From the NCBI GenBank assembly GCA_012735245.1, contig JAAYHU010000027.1, forward strand, positions 1 to 64,000: a DNA stretch of 64,000 bases, given 5' to 3'. Below are positions 44,466-53,160 of this stretch, piece after piece (the first letter of the stretch is position 1; each line of letters starts with the position of its first letter). The stretch is from Tissierellia bacterium. Its GTDB lineage: Bacteria > Bacillota > Clostridia > Tissierellales > Tissierellaceae. The position numbers and the translations under genes were made by a program. The notes beneath the pieces were generated by a model that made no database searches, had not been told where the DNA came from, and saw nothing but the letters and a program-made list of their open reading frames with translations.

Positions 44466-45227
44466 TTATTTTTCCCATATAGTTATTCCTAAGGCATGAC
44501 TTGCTTCTGTTTCTTTATGGACAATATTATGAAAAAACACTTTATTATGCTTGTTAACATTAATCTCATTTATTCCAGATAATATGGTATTTCCATATTT
44601 TATCTCTTTTTTATATAGGATTTCAAATTCTCTTAATAGATAATTATCGTATATTTCCTCTGGAACTGCTTCTACCATCCAATCTAAGTATACTGTATTA
44701 TTTACATGATTATTATAGTCGATATCTGATCTCCTAACATGAAAATCCAGATGATCTACTATATTTATTTTTTCTTTAAAATCATAAAATTCATCAAAGG
44801 CTCTTTCATCAATTTCCTTATAGCCTAATTGCAACTCCTCAGGTATTCTAATGGGCCTTTTCTTCTTAATATCAACAAAAATCCAAAAGGTTGATGCTTT
44901 TCCTATTACTTCTTCCTTTTCATCATATATAAAAAATTCCCTATTGGCGTAAAACCTATCTATACTAGATGACCAGGTTTCAATTATTATCTTCTCCTTA
45001 GCCTTTGGATACCTATCTATTCTAACCTTCCACCTGTGTAACATCCAAGCATAGTTTAATGCTTCCAACCTATCAATTTTTACAATTGTACTACTATGTT
45101 CACCGGCTATTTCGCCTAGTAAATTTAACAAAGATGTTGGTTTCAAATTCTTATTTTTATCAGTTTCATAATAGGATATTTCAAAGGATTTCCTAAACTT
45201 AGACAAATAACCCAACTCCTTTCCCAA
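44466..45227 (-). CDS. Acyl-ACP thioesterase
   Basis: 253 residues, two hot-dog folds of the FatA/FatB type. Family segments are 'SLLNLLGEIAGEHS', 'WMLHRWKVRIDRYPKAKE', 'RFYANREFFIYD' and 'HVRRSDIDYNNHVNNTVYLDWMVEA', the last carrying the catalytic Asn/His. It releases free fatty acids from acyl carrier protein. Its start is one base from the end of the MATE gene, so both are probably expressed together. Ribosome binding site GGAAAGGAG lies inside the MATE-thioesterase junction. Confidence 0.88.
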   Translation of the reverse strand: MGKELGYLSKFRKSFEISYYETDKNKNLKPTSLLNLLGEIAGEHSSTIVKIDRLEALNYAWMLHRWKVRIDRYPKAKEKIIIETWSSSIDRFYANREFFIYDEKEEVIGKASTFWIFVDIKKKRPIRIPEELQLGYKEIDERAFDEFYDFKEKINIVDHLDFHVRRSDIDYNNHVNNTVYLDWMVEAVPEEIYDNYLLREFEILYKKEIKYGNTILSGINEINVNKHNKVFFHNIVHKETEASHALGITIWEK

Positions 45228-45228
45228 A

Positions 45229-46581
45229 TCAAGTCACATTCTTAATCCACTTTCTAGACCTTACCCTAGGAATGCCAATTGCTGCCTTAACTACTTCTTC
45301 CACTGAAACTAATAGAAAAACAAAATAAACTGGCAATTTTAATAATAAGGCTCCCAAAAATGCCAATGGTACTCCCACTAACCATACAGTCCCCATCTCT
45401 AAGTACATAGAGAAGGCTGTATCTCCACCTCCCCTTAGAACTCCCACAATTAAAGTGGAGTTGAAGGTTCTTATAAAATAAAATAGGCCCATAACCATGA
45501 TTAAATTCCTGGACAAATTATATACATCTGTATCTAGATTTCTAAATAGTTTTAATGTCAAATCTGGTGTTAAGAATAATATAGTTCCTAGGATTAAGCC
45601 CGTAATAGTTGACATAATTAAAAATTGTACTGCATATTCATAGGTTTCCCCTTCCTTGCCCTCGCCGATTTTATTGCCTACCATAACTGTACAAGCATTG
45701 GATAAGCCCCTAACTAAGACAAAGAAAATATTTTGGATTGTGGCAGCAATCTGTACTGCTGCAGTAGCCTCTTCCCCTATACGGGCATAGGCAACAGAAT
45801 ACATTACTTGCCCTAAGGACCATAGGGCTTCATTTAGAATAACAGGGTAAGTAGTTTTAAAATACCTTTTTATAAAGCCCTTTGGCCAAGAGCTTAACTC
45901 TTTTATATTTGCTGCAAGGGGATCAATATCCTTATATACAAAATACAGAATCAATAAAATCTCTACTATTCTTGCAATTAAAGTCCCGTATGCAGCTCCC
46001 TTTACTCCAAGTCTTGGAAAACCAAAATGGCCAAAGATGAGTAAGTAATTGAATACAGTGTTGGTTATAAATGAAATGAAAGATACAAGCATTGGCATTT
46101 TAGCATGTCCTACGCTACGGGATGCTATACTATAGGAAAAACTTATTCCTGTTATTATATAGGAAAGGGAGACTATTCTTAAATAATCACACCCTAGTTT
46201 TATAACTATATCTTCTTTGATAAAAAAGCCCATAATAATTTCTGGAAAAAATAAAGCCATTATAGTAAATATTATGCCAGTAGCAGAAGTGGATATTATG
46301 GCCAAGCCCAATACTTTTTTAATATTATCTTTATCCCTCTTACCCCAATACTGAGATATAAATATGGATGCTCCGCTATTAATGCCAAATAGGATTAAGG
46401 AATAAAAAAAGAATAGCTGGTTTGCTAGCCCTAATGCTGCTATACTAGATTTTCCTAATTCCGATATCATTAAAGTATCTACCATGTTTAGCGAAGAAAT
46501 TATTAAATTCTGTAATGCAATTGGAATTGCAATAATTAACATGTTTTTTACAAATACCCTATTGCTTGAAACCTTTCTCAT
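45229..46581 (-). CDS. MATE-family efflux transporter
   Basis: 450 residues with twelve membrane helices in two homologous halves. 'PIALQNLIISSLNMVDTLMI', 'GANSGASIFISQYWG'-type and 'LRGGGDTAF' segments are typical of the family (NorM/DinF). It exports cationic drugs or metabolites with Na+ or H+. Substrate unknown. It lies upstream of the thioesterase gene with the two nearly touching. Confidence 0.92.
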   Translation of the reverse strand: MRKVSSNRVFVKNMLIIAIPIALQNLIISSLNMVDTLMISELGKSSIAALGLANQLFFFYSLILFGINSGASIFISQYWGKRDKDNIKKVLGLAIISTSATGIIFTIMALFFPEIIMGFFIKEDIVIKLGCDYLRIVSLSYIITGISFSYSIASRSVGHAKMPMLVSFISFITNTVFNYLLIFGHFGFPRLGVKGAAYGTLIARIVEILLILYFVYKDIDPLAANIKELSSWPKGFIKRYFKTTYPVILNEALWSLGQVMYSVAYARIGEEATAAVQIAATIQNIFFVLVRGLSNACTVMVGNKIGEGKEGETYEYAVQFLIMSTITGLILGTILFLTPDLTLKLFRNLDTDVYNLSRNLIMVMGLFYFIRTFNSTLIVGVLRGGGDTAFSMYLEMGTVWLVGVPLAFLGALLLKLPVYFVFLLVSVEEVVKAAIGIPRVRSRKWIKNVT

Positions 46582-46725
46582 TTATTACCTCCATAATATG
46601 GTTAATCTAATACTATATTATATTATATAATTTAAAAATTTTAAATCATGGAATTAGGAGCTGATTAATGATTTTCAAATAGAAATCTATACTGCTTCTT
46701 ATAAAATCCTCTTGTCAAATAAAAA

Positions 46726-46740
46726 TGCCCAATAAGGGCA
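46726..46740 (-). terminator. Terminator after the 91-residue protein gene
   Basis: TGCCC/GGGCA with a 5-base loop followed on the minus strand by TTTTTATTTG, directly after the stop codon at 46743. Confidence 0.6.
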
Positions 46741-46742
46741 AA

Positions 46743-47018
46743 TTAATGTCTTCCATACCTAGTATGATCATTACCCAGGTAATCAATATTGGCATATATC
46801 CTAACTACTCCCTCATCTTCATAGGGTATAATTTCAATATCCCTTGGTCTACCATCATCTCCTCTTCTTTCTAAATGGTTTTTTATTATTTCTGTAGCAA
46901 TTTCATCTGTATACTGATTTTCGTATACCTTGTTAAAATCACTGGCAGTCATTTCCAACACAGCTCTATGGACTCCATTTTCTACAATTCTTTTTTCCTT
47001 AATATTATTGTACAACAT
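46743..47018 (-). CDS. Hypothetical protein, 91 residues
   Basis: Soluble and acidic/basic mixed, mostly alpha-beta ('GVHRAVLEMTASDFNKVYE', 'ATEIIKNHLERRGDD', 'EGVVRIYANIDYLG'). ATG 47018 is preferred because AGGAGG lies 6 bases upstream; the longer frame to 47048 has none. No domain recognised. Its own terminator suggests a single-gene unit. Confidence 0.65.
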   Translation of the reverse strand: MLYNNIKEKRIVENGVHRAVLEMTASDFNKVYENQYTDEIATEIIKNHLERRGDDGRPRDIEIIPYEDEGVVRIYANIDYLGNDHTRYGRH

Positions 47019-47089
47019 AGGAAGCCTCCTTATTAATATTGTCAACATTATATTTTCTTTATTAGTGGATTTTTATGCTAATAATGAAA

Positions 47090-47118
47090 AAAACCCTTAG
47101 GGCTTCCTAAGGGTTTTT
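47090..47118 (-). terminator. Terminator after the Mrp gene
   Basis: A 13-bp perfect stem, AAAAACCCTTAGG/CCTAAGGGTTTTT with a 3-base loop, right after the mrp stop codon at 47124. The A and T runs are part of the stem, and T-rich sequence follows on the minus strand. Confidence 0.85.
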
Positions 47119-47123
47119 CATTG

Positions 47124-47951
47124 CTAATCTATGGCTTCAATGATTTTACTCAAAATAGGATTAAAGAGTTTTTCAATTGATTCTTTTGAACTATGGTATC
47201 CCTTAAATGATATATTACTTATTTCCTTTACCATAGGTAATTCGCCTAATAATTCAAGTCCTAATTCCTTCAAAAATTTCTCTATATTTTCTCCATCATA
47301 CATTCTAATCTTATCATCACAATTTGGACATTGGATATAGCTCATATTCTGCACTACTCCAAGTATATCTATATTCAATTTTTTTGCCATATTTACAGCC
47401 TTAGCTACTATCATTGAAACCATATCTTGAGGTACAGATACCATTACTAGGCCATTTATTGGTATAGAATCCATTACTGTTAAGGCTACATCACCAGTTC
47501 CCGGTGGCATGTCTATAACTAGATAATCTAAATCTCCCCAATATACATCTGTCCAAAATTGTTTAACTGCTGAAGAAACTATGGGGCCCCTCCATATAAC
47601 TGGCTGATTCTCATCTTCCATTAGGAGATTAAAGGACATTACCTTAATACCATTATCTGTCAATGCAGGTTGTATAAGGCCGTTTTTAGATACTACCTGT
47701 ACATCCTTTAAACCCAGTAATCTTGGAATACTTGGTCCAGTAATATCTGCATCCATTATTCCTACTCTATAACCTTCACTCCTTAATCCTTCAGCTATAA
47801 GGGTTGAAATAGTAGATTTTCCTACTCCTCCTTTACCGCTCATTACCCCAATAACCCTATTAATACTATTTAAAGGATTGTTTATAATTGTGCATCCTTC
47901 TTGAGCCTTTGAACAATTGTTTTTAGCTGGACAGCTGTTGCATTTTGACAT
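47124..47951 (-). CDS. Mrp/NBP35-family iron-sulfur cluster carrier ATPase
   Basis: 275 residues. A cysteine-rich start ('CNSCPAKNNCSKAQEGC', residues 4-20) like that of eukaryotic Nbp35, then a deviant Walker A 'SGKGGVGKSTIS', 'YLVIDMPPGTGD' and the C-terminal 'IQCPNCDD' CxxC that bridges a 4Fe-4S cluster between two subunits. It carries and transfers clusters to apoproteins. The extra N-terminal cysteines suggest a second cluster. Confidence 0.92.
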   Translation of the reverse strand: MSKCNSCPAKNNCSKAQEGCTIINNPLNSINRVIGVMSGKGGVGKSTISTLIAEGLRSEGYRVGIMDADITGPSIPRLLGLKDVQVVSKNGLIQPALTDNGIKVMSFNLLMEDENQPVIWRGPIVSSAVKQFWTDVYWGDLDYLVIDMPPGTGDVALTVMDSIPINGLVMVSVPQDMVSMIVAKAVNMAKKLNIDILGVVQNMSYIQCPNCDDKIRMYDGENIEKFLKELGLELLGELPMVKEISNISFKGYHSSKESIEKLFNPILSKIIEAID

Positions 47952-48151
47952 ATTATGCTCCTTTCAAACCTATATATTAAAAGATTATTACTTTACTTAA
48001 TACTACTATACACCTTTTTTAATTGATAAATTAAGTTGAGTTTTTTACATTTTTGTAATAATTTGCTTAAAAATCTTTTATTCATAATAATAGGAAATTG
48101 GGAAATAATAGAATTGATTCTATTTGAAATATAAGGGAAAGGAATGTAAAA

Positions 48152-48460
48152 ATGGATATAGATAAATCTTTAATATGCCCTAAATGTAATGGAGTACATT
48201 TCGAGATAAAAAGAATGGCAACCTATCTATATACTTATAAATTAGATACTCCCTTAACTGAGGAATGGAGTAAAGAAGATGAGGCTTTGCCTTTCCTATT
48301 TGATAATAGGGAATTATTAAATAGTAAAGAATATGTCGAATGTAAGGAATGTGGAGCACAATTCCCTTGCCAGCTAAATGGTAAAGGTAACATTCACTTT
48401 ACCATATTGCAAAAAGCCATCCCTTCAGACTTAGTGAAAGAACCAAACTTTTTTGGATAA
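48152..48460 (+). CDS. Small zinc-ribbon protein, 102 residues
   Basis: Two CxxC knuckles, 'ICPKCNG' (about residues 8-13) and 'VECKECGAQFPC' (about 69-80), predict a zinc ribbon. Otherwise not recognised. A GGGAAAGG ribosome binding site lies about 8 bases before the ATG. It converges on the DtxR-type gene, which ends three bases away. Confidence 0.68.
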   Translation: MDIDKSLICPKCNGVHFEIKRMATYLYTYKLDTPLTEEWSKEDEALPFLFDNRELLNSKEYVECKECGAQFPCQLNGKGNIHFTILQKAIPSDLVKEPNFFG

Positions 48461-48462
48461 GC

Positions 48463-48930
48463 TTAATGGTTTTCTCTATATTTTAAATACCTATCTAAAA
48501 TGTCTTTATTATCATTAAAAAAGTTACATAGTATTTCTATATTTTTGACTGTACTAGGAGTAATATGGTGTTCTATTAATTCAGTTTGCATCAAGGCCTT
48601 TTCTTGACATCCTATGAATCTAAGAAAATTTTCTATAATATTGTGCCTATCTAATAAAAATTTGCCTTTCTCCTTACCCATTTCTGTAAGTTTAATTATT
48701 CCATACTTTTCAAAATCTACTAAGCCTAATTGCCTAAGTTTTTTTGTCATTTTAGAGGCTGAAGAAGCTTTCACATTTAATAGGTTGGATAAAGTCTTTA
48801 TTCTAATATAGGTATTATCTTTACAATGTCTATATATCATTTCTAAATAATCTTCTAAGGATGGAGTAAGTGGATTTTCACTATACCTTTTTAATTCATA
48901 CCCTCGTACCGTCTTAAAAGAATTGTTCAT
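48463..48930 (-). CDS. DtxR/MntR-family metal-dependent repressor
   Basis: 155 residues. N-terminal winged helix ('TPSLEDYLEMIYRHCKDN', 'VKASSASKMTKKLRQLGLVDFEKYG') and dimerisation domain with metal ligands in 'DRHNIIENFLRFIG' and 'ELIEHHITPSTVKNIE'. No C-terminal SH3 domain, so it is of the MntR-like short class. It is divergent from feoAB 110 bases away and is a good candidate regulator of that ferrous-iron transporter (inference from position). Confidence 0.87.
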   Translation of the reverse strand: MNNSFKTVRGYELKRYSENPLTPSLEDYLEMIYRHCKDNTYIRIKTLSNLLNVKASSASKMTKKLRQLGLVDFEKYGIIKLTEMGKEKGKFLLDRHNIIENFLRFIGCQEKALMQTELIEHHITPSTVKNIEILCNFFNDNKDILDRYLKYRENH

Positions 48931-49040
48931 ACATTCACCACCTATCTTTTATTCTATATATATGTGTAACCCTTAGAAACTATTTATCATATTTTAATTA
49001 TAGATGTTTCCCTAGGCTAAATTTTGAAGGAGGTTAATAT
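48931..49040. promoter_or_regulatory. Divergent DtxR-type/feoAB intergenic region
   Basis: The 110-base gap must hold promoters in both directions. A CCTAGG core in TTTCCCTAGGCTAAAT (around 49007-49022) is the only candidate for a metal-repressor site and is an imperfect palindrome. I cannot assign a firm -35/-10 pair. Confidence 0.3.
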
Positions 49041-49295
49041 ATGAAAGACAATTACATTCCTTTAAGTTCCTTATCAGTAGGTGAAAAAGCAGTAGTAAAA
49101 AAACTTACATCTAAGGGCCTAATCCGTAGGAGGCTAATGGATTTAGGCCTGATCAATAACACTGTGGTTGAAGTCCTACACAAGAGTCCCCTAGGCGATC
49201 CTGTAGCCTATTTAATCAGAGGAGCTGTAATTGCCCTTAGATCTGAAGTTGCATCTATGATATTAATAGAAAAATTTAATTTGGAGGAGAAATAA
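49041..49295 (+). CDS. feoA: Ferrous iron transport protein A
   Basis: 84 residues, one FeoA SH3-like domain ('PLSSLSVGEKAVVKKLTSKG', 'LMDLGLINNTVVEVLHKSPLGDPVAYLIRG'). It modulates FeoB from the cytoplasmic side. Ribosome binding site GAAGGAGG. The TAA stop overlaps the feoB start (TAATG), typical translational coupling. Confidence 0.95.
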   Translation: MKDNYIPLSSLSVGEKAVVKKLTSKGLIRRRLMDLGLINNTVVEVLHKSPLGDPVAYLIRGAVIALRSEVASMILIEKFNLEEK

Positions 49296-51445
49296 TGGGT
49301 TTATCTAAGACAGCTACGGGATTAAACATACTACAAGATGAACTTAAAATAGAAAGAACTTCACCTGAAGATAAGATAATAGCCTTAGGGGGAAACCCAA
49401 ATGTTGGCAAATCTACAGTCTTCAATAAGCTAACAGGCTTAAACCAGCACACAGGAAATTGGCCTGGTAAAACAGTTACAAATGCTTTTGGAGCATACAA
49501 TTATAAAAACTGTAATTTTATCTTAGTCGATTTGCCTGGAACATATTCTTTAATGGCCAATTCAGTTGAAGAAGAAGTAGCTAGAGATTTTATTTGCTTC
49601 GCCGAACCTCATGCTACAGTTATCGTAATAGATGCTACTTGCCTTGAAAGGAATTTAAATCTGGTATTACAAACTTTAGAAATCACCTCTAAGGTAATCC
49701 TCTGCGTTAATCTTATAGATGAAGCCAAGAGAAAAAATATCAATATTGACTTAGAAAAGCTTTCAGAGGAACTTGGAATACCTGTAGTAGGAACTAGTGC
49801 AACTAAGTCCATAGGCCTTTCAAGTTTAATGGATGAAATTTACAAGCTTTGCTGCAATGAAGTGGAATTAACTCCCATAAACATCAAGTATACAAAAGAA
49901 ATAGAAGAGGCTATTTCTATGGTGGAGGAAAAGGTTAAAACTATGATTCCAAGCAAATTAAATCCACGATGGACTTCCATAAAACTGCTAGAAGGAGACA
50001 TGAAGTTATTAAACTCCATAGATAAATACCTGGGTTTCGACCTAAGTAAAGAAAATACCATCATAAATGAAGTAAAAAGGGCTAGAGATTTTTTGAAAAC
50101 TACTGGAATTGATTCTGATAGTTTTAGGGATATAACTGTCAGTACTCTAGTTAATATATCTGAAAGGATTAGCAAAAAAGTCGTAACTATAAACAATAAA
50201 GATTATGATGATTTCGATAGAAAAATTGATAATTACCTTACTTCTAAAAAATTTGGTTTCCCTATTATGGCTTTTCTCCTAATGGTAATCTTTTGGATAA
50301 CTATTAGTGGGGCCAATATTCCATCTGAAATCCTGGCTAAGGGATTCACAATTTTGGAAGACTCTTTATCCTTATTTTTTCAATGGATAAATGCACCTTC
50401 TTGGCTACATGATGTCCTGGTACTAGGCATATTTCGAACCCTAGCCTGGGTTGTTTCTGTAATGTTACCGCCTATGGCCATATTTTTTCCCTTATTTACT
50501 CTATTGGAAGACTTAGGATACCTACCAAGGGTTGCTTTTAACTTAGATAATTTCTTCAAAAAATCCTATGCCTGTGGCAAGCAGGCCCTAACCATGTGTA
50601 TGGGATTTGGCTGCAATGCAGCAGGCATAATAGGTTGTAGAATAATCGATTCCCCTAGGGAAAGGCTAATAGCTGTAATAACTAATAATTTTGTACCCTG
50701 TAATGGAAGATTTCCCATATTGATTGCTGTTACTTCCATGTTTTTTGCTGGCATTGTAAAAGGTAGCTTCCAGCCTGTAATATTAACTTTAATCGTAACA
50801 ACTGTTATAGTCCTAGGTATTTTTATGACATTATTAATATCAAAAATACTTTCAAAGACTATTTTAAGAGGCCTGCCCTCCAATTTTACATTGGAACTGC
50901 CCCCTTATAGGAAGCCTCAAGTGGGAAGAATAATCATTAGATCAATCTTTGATAGGACCCTATTTGTCCTAGGTCGTGCTGTTGTTGTTGCCATACCTGC
51001 AGGCCTTATCATATGGATCATGGCAAATGTTTATATTAGAGATTCTAATATATTGACTTTCACGGCCAATTTACTTAATCCCCTAGCTAAGTTAATTGGC
51101 TTAGATGGCTATATATTGTTAGCATTTATACTGGGATTTCCTGCTAATGAAATAGTTATTCCAATCCTTTTAATGAGCTATATGGCTACAGGTTCTCTTA
51201 CAGAATTAAACAGCTTAGCTGAATTAAAAGATTTCTTAGTAGCCAATGGTTGGACCTGGGTCACAGCAATATCTGTTATGCTGTTTTCTTTAATGCATTG
51301 GCCCTGTGCCACCACTTGCCTAACCATAAGAAAGGAAACCCAAAGTCTTAAATGGACCATAGTATCCTTTTTGACACCCACCTTAGCTGGATTTGCAGTA
51401 TGCTTTCTTGTGGTAAACTTAATAAGATTTTTTAACCTACTTTAA
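49295..51445 (+). CDS. feoB: Ferrous iron transporter FeoB
   Basis: 716 residues. N-terminal G domain with G1 'GGNPNVGKST' (about residues 32-41), G3 'DLPGTYSL' and G4 'VNLIDE', then a helical GDI-like domain, then about eight to ten membrane helices in two Gate segments ('LPPMAIFFPLFTLLEDLGYLPR', 'ACGKQALTMCMGFGCNAAG') and the end segment 'MLFSLMHWPCATT'. The conserved cysteines of the pore are present. It takes up Fe2+ under anoxia. A terminator follows directly. Confidence 0.97.
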   Translation: MGLSKTATGLNILQDELKIERTSPEDKIIALGGNPNVGKSTVFNKLTGLNQHTGNWPGKTVTNAFGAYNYKNCNFILVDLPGTYSLMANSVEEEVARDFICFAEPHATVIVIDATCLERNLNLVLQTLEITSKVILCVNLIDEAKRKNINIDLEKLSEELGIPVVGTSATKSIGLSSLMDEIYKLCCNEVELTPINIKYTKEIEEAISMVEEKVKTMIPSKLNPRWTSIKLLEGDMKLLNSIDKYLGFDLSKENTIINEVKRARDFLKTTGIDSDSFRDITVSTLVNISERISKKVVTINNKDYDDFDRKIDNYLTSKKFGFPIMAFLLMVIFWITISGANIPSEILAKGFTILEDSLSLFFQWINAPSWLHDVLVLGIFRTLAWVVSVMLPPMAIFFPLFTLLEDLGYLPRVAFNLDNFFKKSYACGKQALTMCMGFGCNAAGIIGCRIIDSPRERLIAVITNNFVPCNGRFPILIAVTSMFFAGIVKGSFQPVILTLIVTTVIVLGIFMTLLISKILSKTILRGLPSNFTLELPPYRKPQVGRIIIRSIFDRTLFVLGRAVVVAIPAGLIIWIMANVYIRDSNILTFTANLLNPLAKLIGLDGYILLAFILGFPANEIVIPILLMSYMATGSLTELNSLAELKDFLVANGWTWVTAISVMLFSLMHWPCATTCLTIRKETQSLKWTIVSFLTPTLAGFAVCFLVVNLIRFFNLL

Positions 51446-51475
51446 AAGGAGCAAACTTAGACTTTTGCTCCTTTT
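51444..51475 (+). terminator. Terminator after feoB
   Basis: Perfect 12-bp stem AAAAGGAGCAAA/TTTGCTCCTTTT with an 8-base loop overlapping the feoB stop region. Confidence 0.88.
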
Positions 51476-51556
51476 TCAAAAAATTATCCTTGACCTATTT
51501 GTATATTTTATATTCCTCTGGCAAAAAATAGAATTATATATTAAAGGAGGAATACT

Positions 51557-53126
51557 ATGACTTTTAGCAGAAAAAAAGTTTTTGACAATTTACCTATATC
51601 CTATTGGATTGATTCTATAACCCCATCTACATATCCTAGTTTAGAGGACAATATTAAAATTGATATTGCCATAATAGGAGGAGGCTTAGCAGGCATACAA
51701 ATTGCCTATCAATTGTCTAAAGAAAATTTGAATATTGCCATATTCGAAGCAAATAATATTGGCCATGGAGCATCAGGTTATACAACTGCTAAAATTACAT
51801 CTCAACATAATATTATTTATAGCAAGATTAGAGAACAATTAGGTGAAGAACTGGCCCAACAATATGCCAGCGCCAACGAAATAGCAATTCATGAGATTAA
51901 AAGAATTGTTGAAGAAAATAATATAGAATGTGACTATACTACACAATCTTCATATGTATATGCCCAAGAGGAAAAAAATTTACAAAAAATTCATGACGAA
52001 GTTAAAGCTGCAACTAGTCTAGGTATTGAAGCTTCCTTTGTTGAAGACATACCCTTTCCAATTGCAATTAAGGGGGCACTTAGGTTTGATAATCAATCCC
52101 AATTTCATCCCCTAAAATATTTAACTTCTTTGGCTAAGATAATCAGTGAAAAGGGAGTTAATATATATGAAAAGACTAGAATTATAGATGTTGAAGAAGA
52201 GAATAATAATTATATATTAACGACTAATAATGGTAAAAAGATAAGGGCTGAAAAAGTAATCATCTCTTCCCACTACCCCTTTTATAACAAACATGGATTG
52301 TATTTTTCTAGAATTTATGCTTCCAGGGCTTATATTATAGCCATAAAAGCTAAAGAAAAATATCCTGGAGGAATGTACATCAATGCAGAGGAACCTGCCC
52401 GCTCATTAAGATATGTCAATACCCCTTCAGGAGAACTAATACTTGTAGTAGGTGATGAACATAAAACAGGACAAGGAGAAGATATGAATAAGCATTATAA
52501 TGCTTTAATAGATTTTGCCAAGGATATCTTTACCATAGAGGATATTCCCTATAGGTGGTCTACTCAAGATTGTATGACCCTGGATGATTTGCCCTATATT
52601 GGATACTATACAGCCAATACCCCTAATCTATTAGTTGCTACAGGATTTCAAAAATGGGGTATGACCAATAGTACTGTTGCTTCTATAATCCTTAAAGATT
52701 TAATACTGAAAGGCAATAGCCCTTGGCAAGATGTTTATAATCCATCTAGAAAAACTATTGCTGCCTCTACGAAAAAAATTTATTACTGTAAATGCTGATG
52801 TAGCTAAACACCTAATAAAAGGGAAATTTGAATCCCTAGATAAGGAAATAGATATTCAAAATGGAGAAGCTCAAGTTGTAGAGATAGATGGCAATAGGGT
52901 TGGAGCCTACAAGGATGATAGGGGAAAAGTCCATTTTGTCAATACAACCTGCACCCATATGGGATGTGAATTGAATTGGAATAATGCAGAAAAATCTTGG
53001 GACTGTCCTTGTCATGGCTCAAGGTTTTCCCATAAGGGACAAATCCTAGAAGGTCCAGCAGTAAGGCCTCTGAATTTTACTGAAGATACAAATACAATAG
53101 AAAAACTATTTAAAGAAGACTTTTAA
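51557..53126 (+). pseudogene. FAD-dependent oxidoreductase fused to a Rieske domain, split by a frameshift
   Basis: The first frame (51557-52798, 413 residues) is a DadA-like FAD enzyme: 'DIAIIGGGLAGIQIAYQLS' is the dinucleotide fold, followed by 'GHGASGYTTAKITSQH' and the C-terminal 'LDDLPYIGYYTANTPNLLVATGFQKWGMT'. After 'VYNPSRKTIAAST' it reaches A7 (52772-52778) and terminates at 52798. One base fewer in the A run restores reading into 'KKFITVNADVAKHLIKGKFE' and a Rieske domain. The undivided version is about 520 residues and known from Bacillus YhfW-type proteins. The fusion should oxidise an amine or amino-acid-like substrate and pass electrons through the Rieske cluster. Broken gene, slippage-expressed gene or base error are the choices. 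Confidence 0.85.
52731..53126 (+). CDS. Rieske 2Fe-2S domain, C-terminal part of the split FAD-Rieske protein
   Basis: Open frame of 131 residues. The real homologous part begins at about 52772. The Rieske cluster ligands are visible: 'CTHMGCELNW' (C-x-H) and 'DCPCHGSRFSHKG' (C-x2-H). No independent ribosome binding site precedes it, so it is unlikely to be translated by itself. It is listed apart because an automated caller may annotate it so. Confidence 0.6.
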   Translation: MFIIHLEKLLLPLRKKFITVNADVAKHLIKGKFESLDKEIDIQNGEAQVVEIDGNRVGAYKDDRGKVHFVNTTCTHMGCELNWNNAEKSWDCPCHGSRFSHKGQILEGPAVRPLNFTEDTNTIEKLFKEDF

Positions 53127-53127
53127 C

Positions 53128-53160
53128 AAAAAGCTACCATTATGCATATGGTAGTCTTTT
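53128..53160. terminator. Bidirectional terminator between the FAD-Rieske gene and livF
   Basis: CTACCAT/ATGGTAG (53134-53140, 53148-53154) with a 7-base loop, flanked by A5 on one side and T6 on the other, placed between the two converging stop codons. Confidence 0.82.

Noticed and set aside
52772-52778. Programmed -1 frameshifting at A7 in the FAD-Rieske gene
   Set aside because: The Rieske frame is +1 relative to the FAD frame, so -1 slippage of the ribosome would not reach it. Only loss of one A (mutation, error or transcriptional slippage) does.
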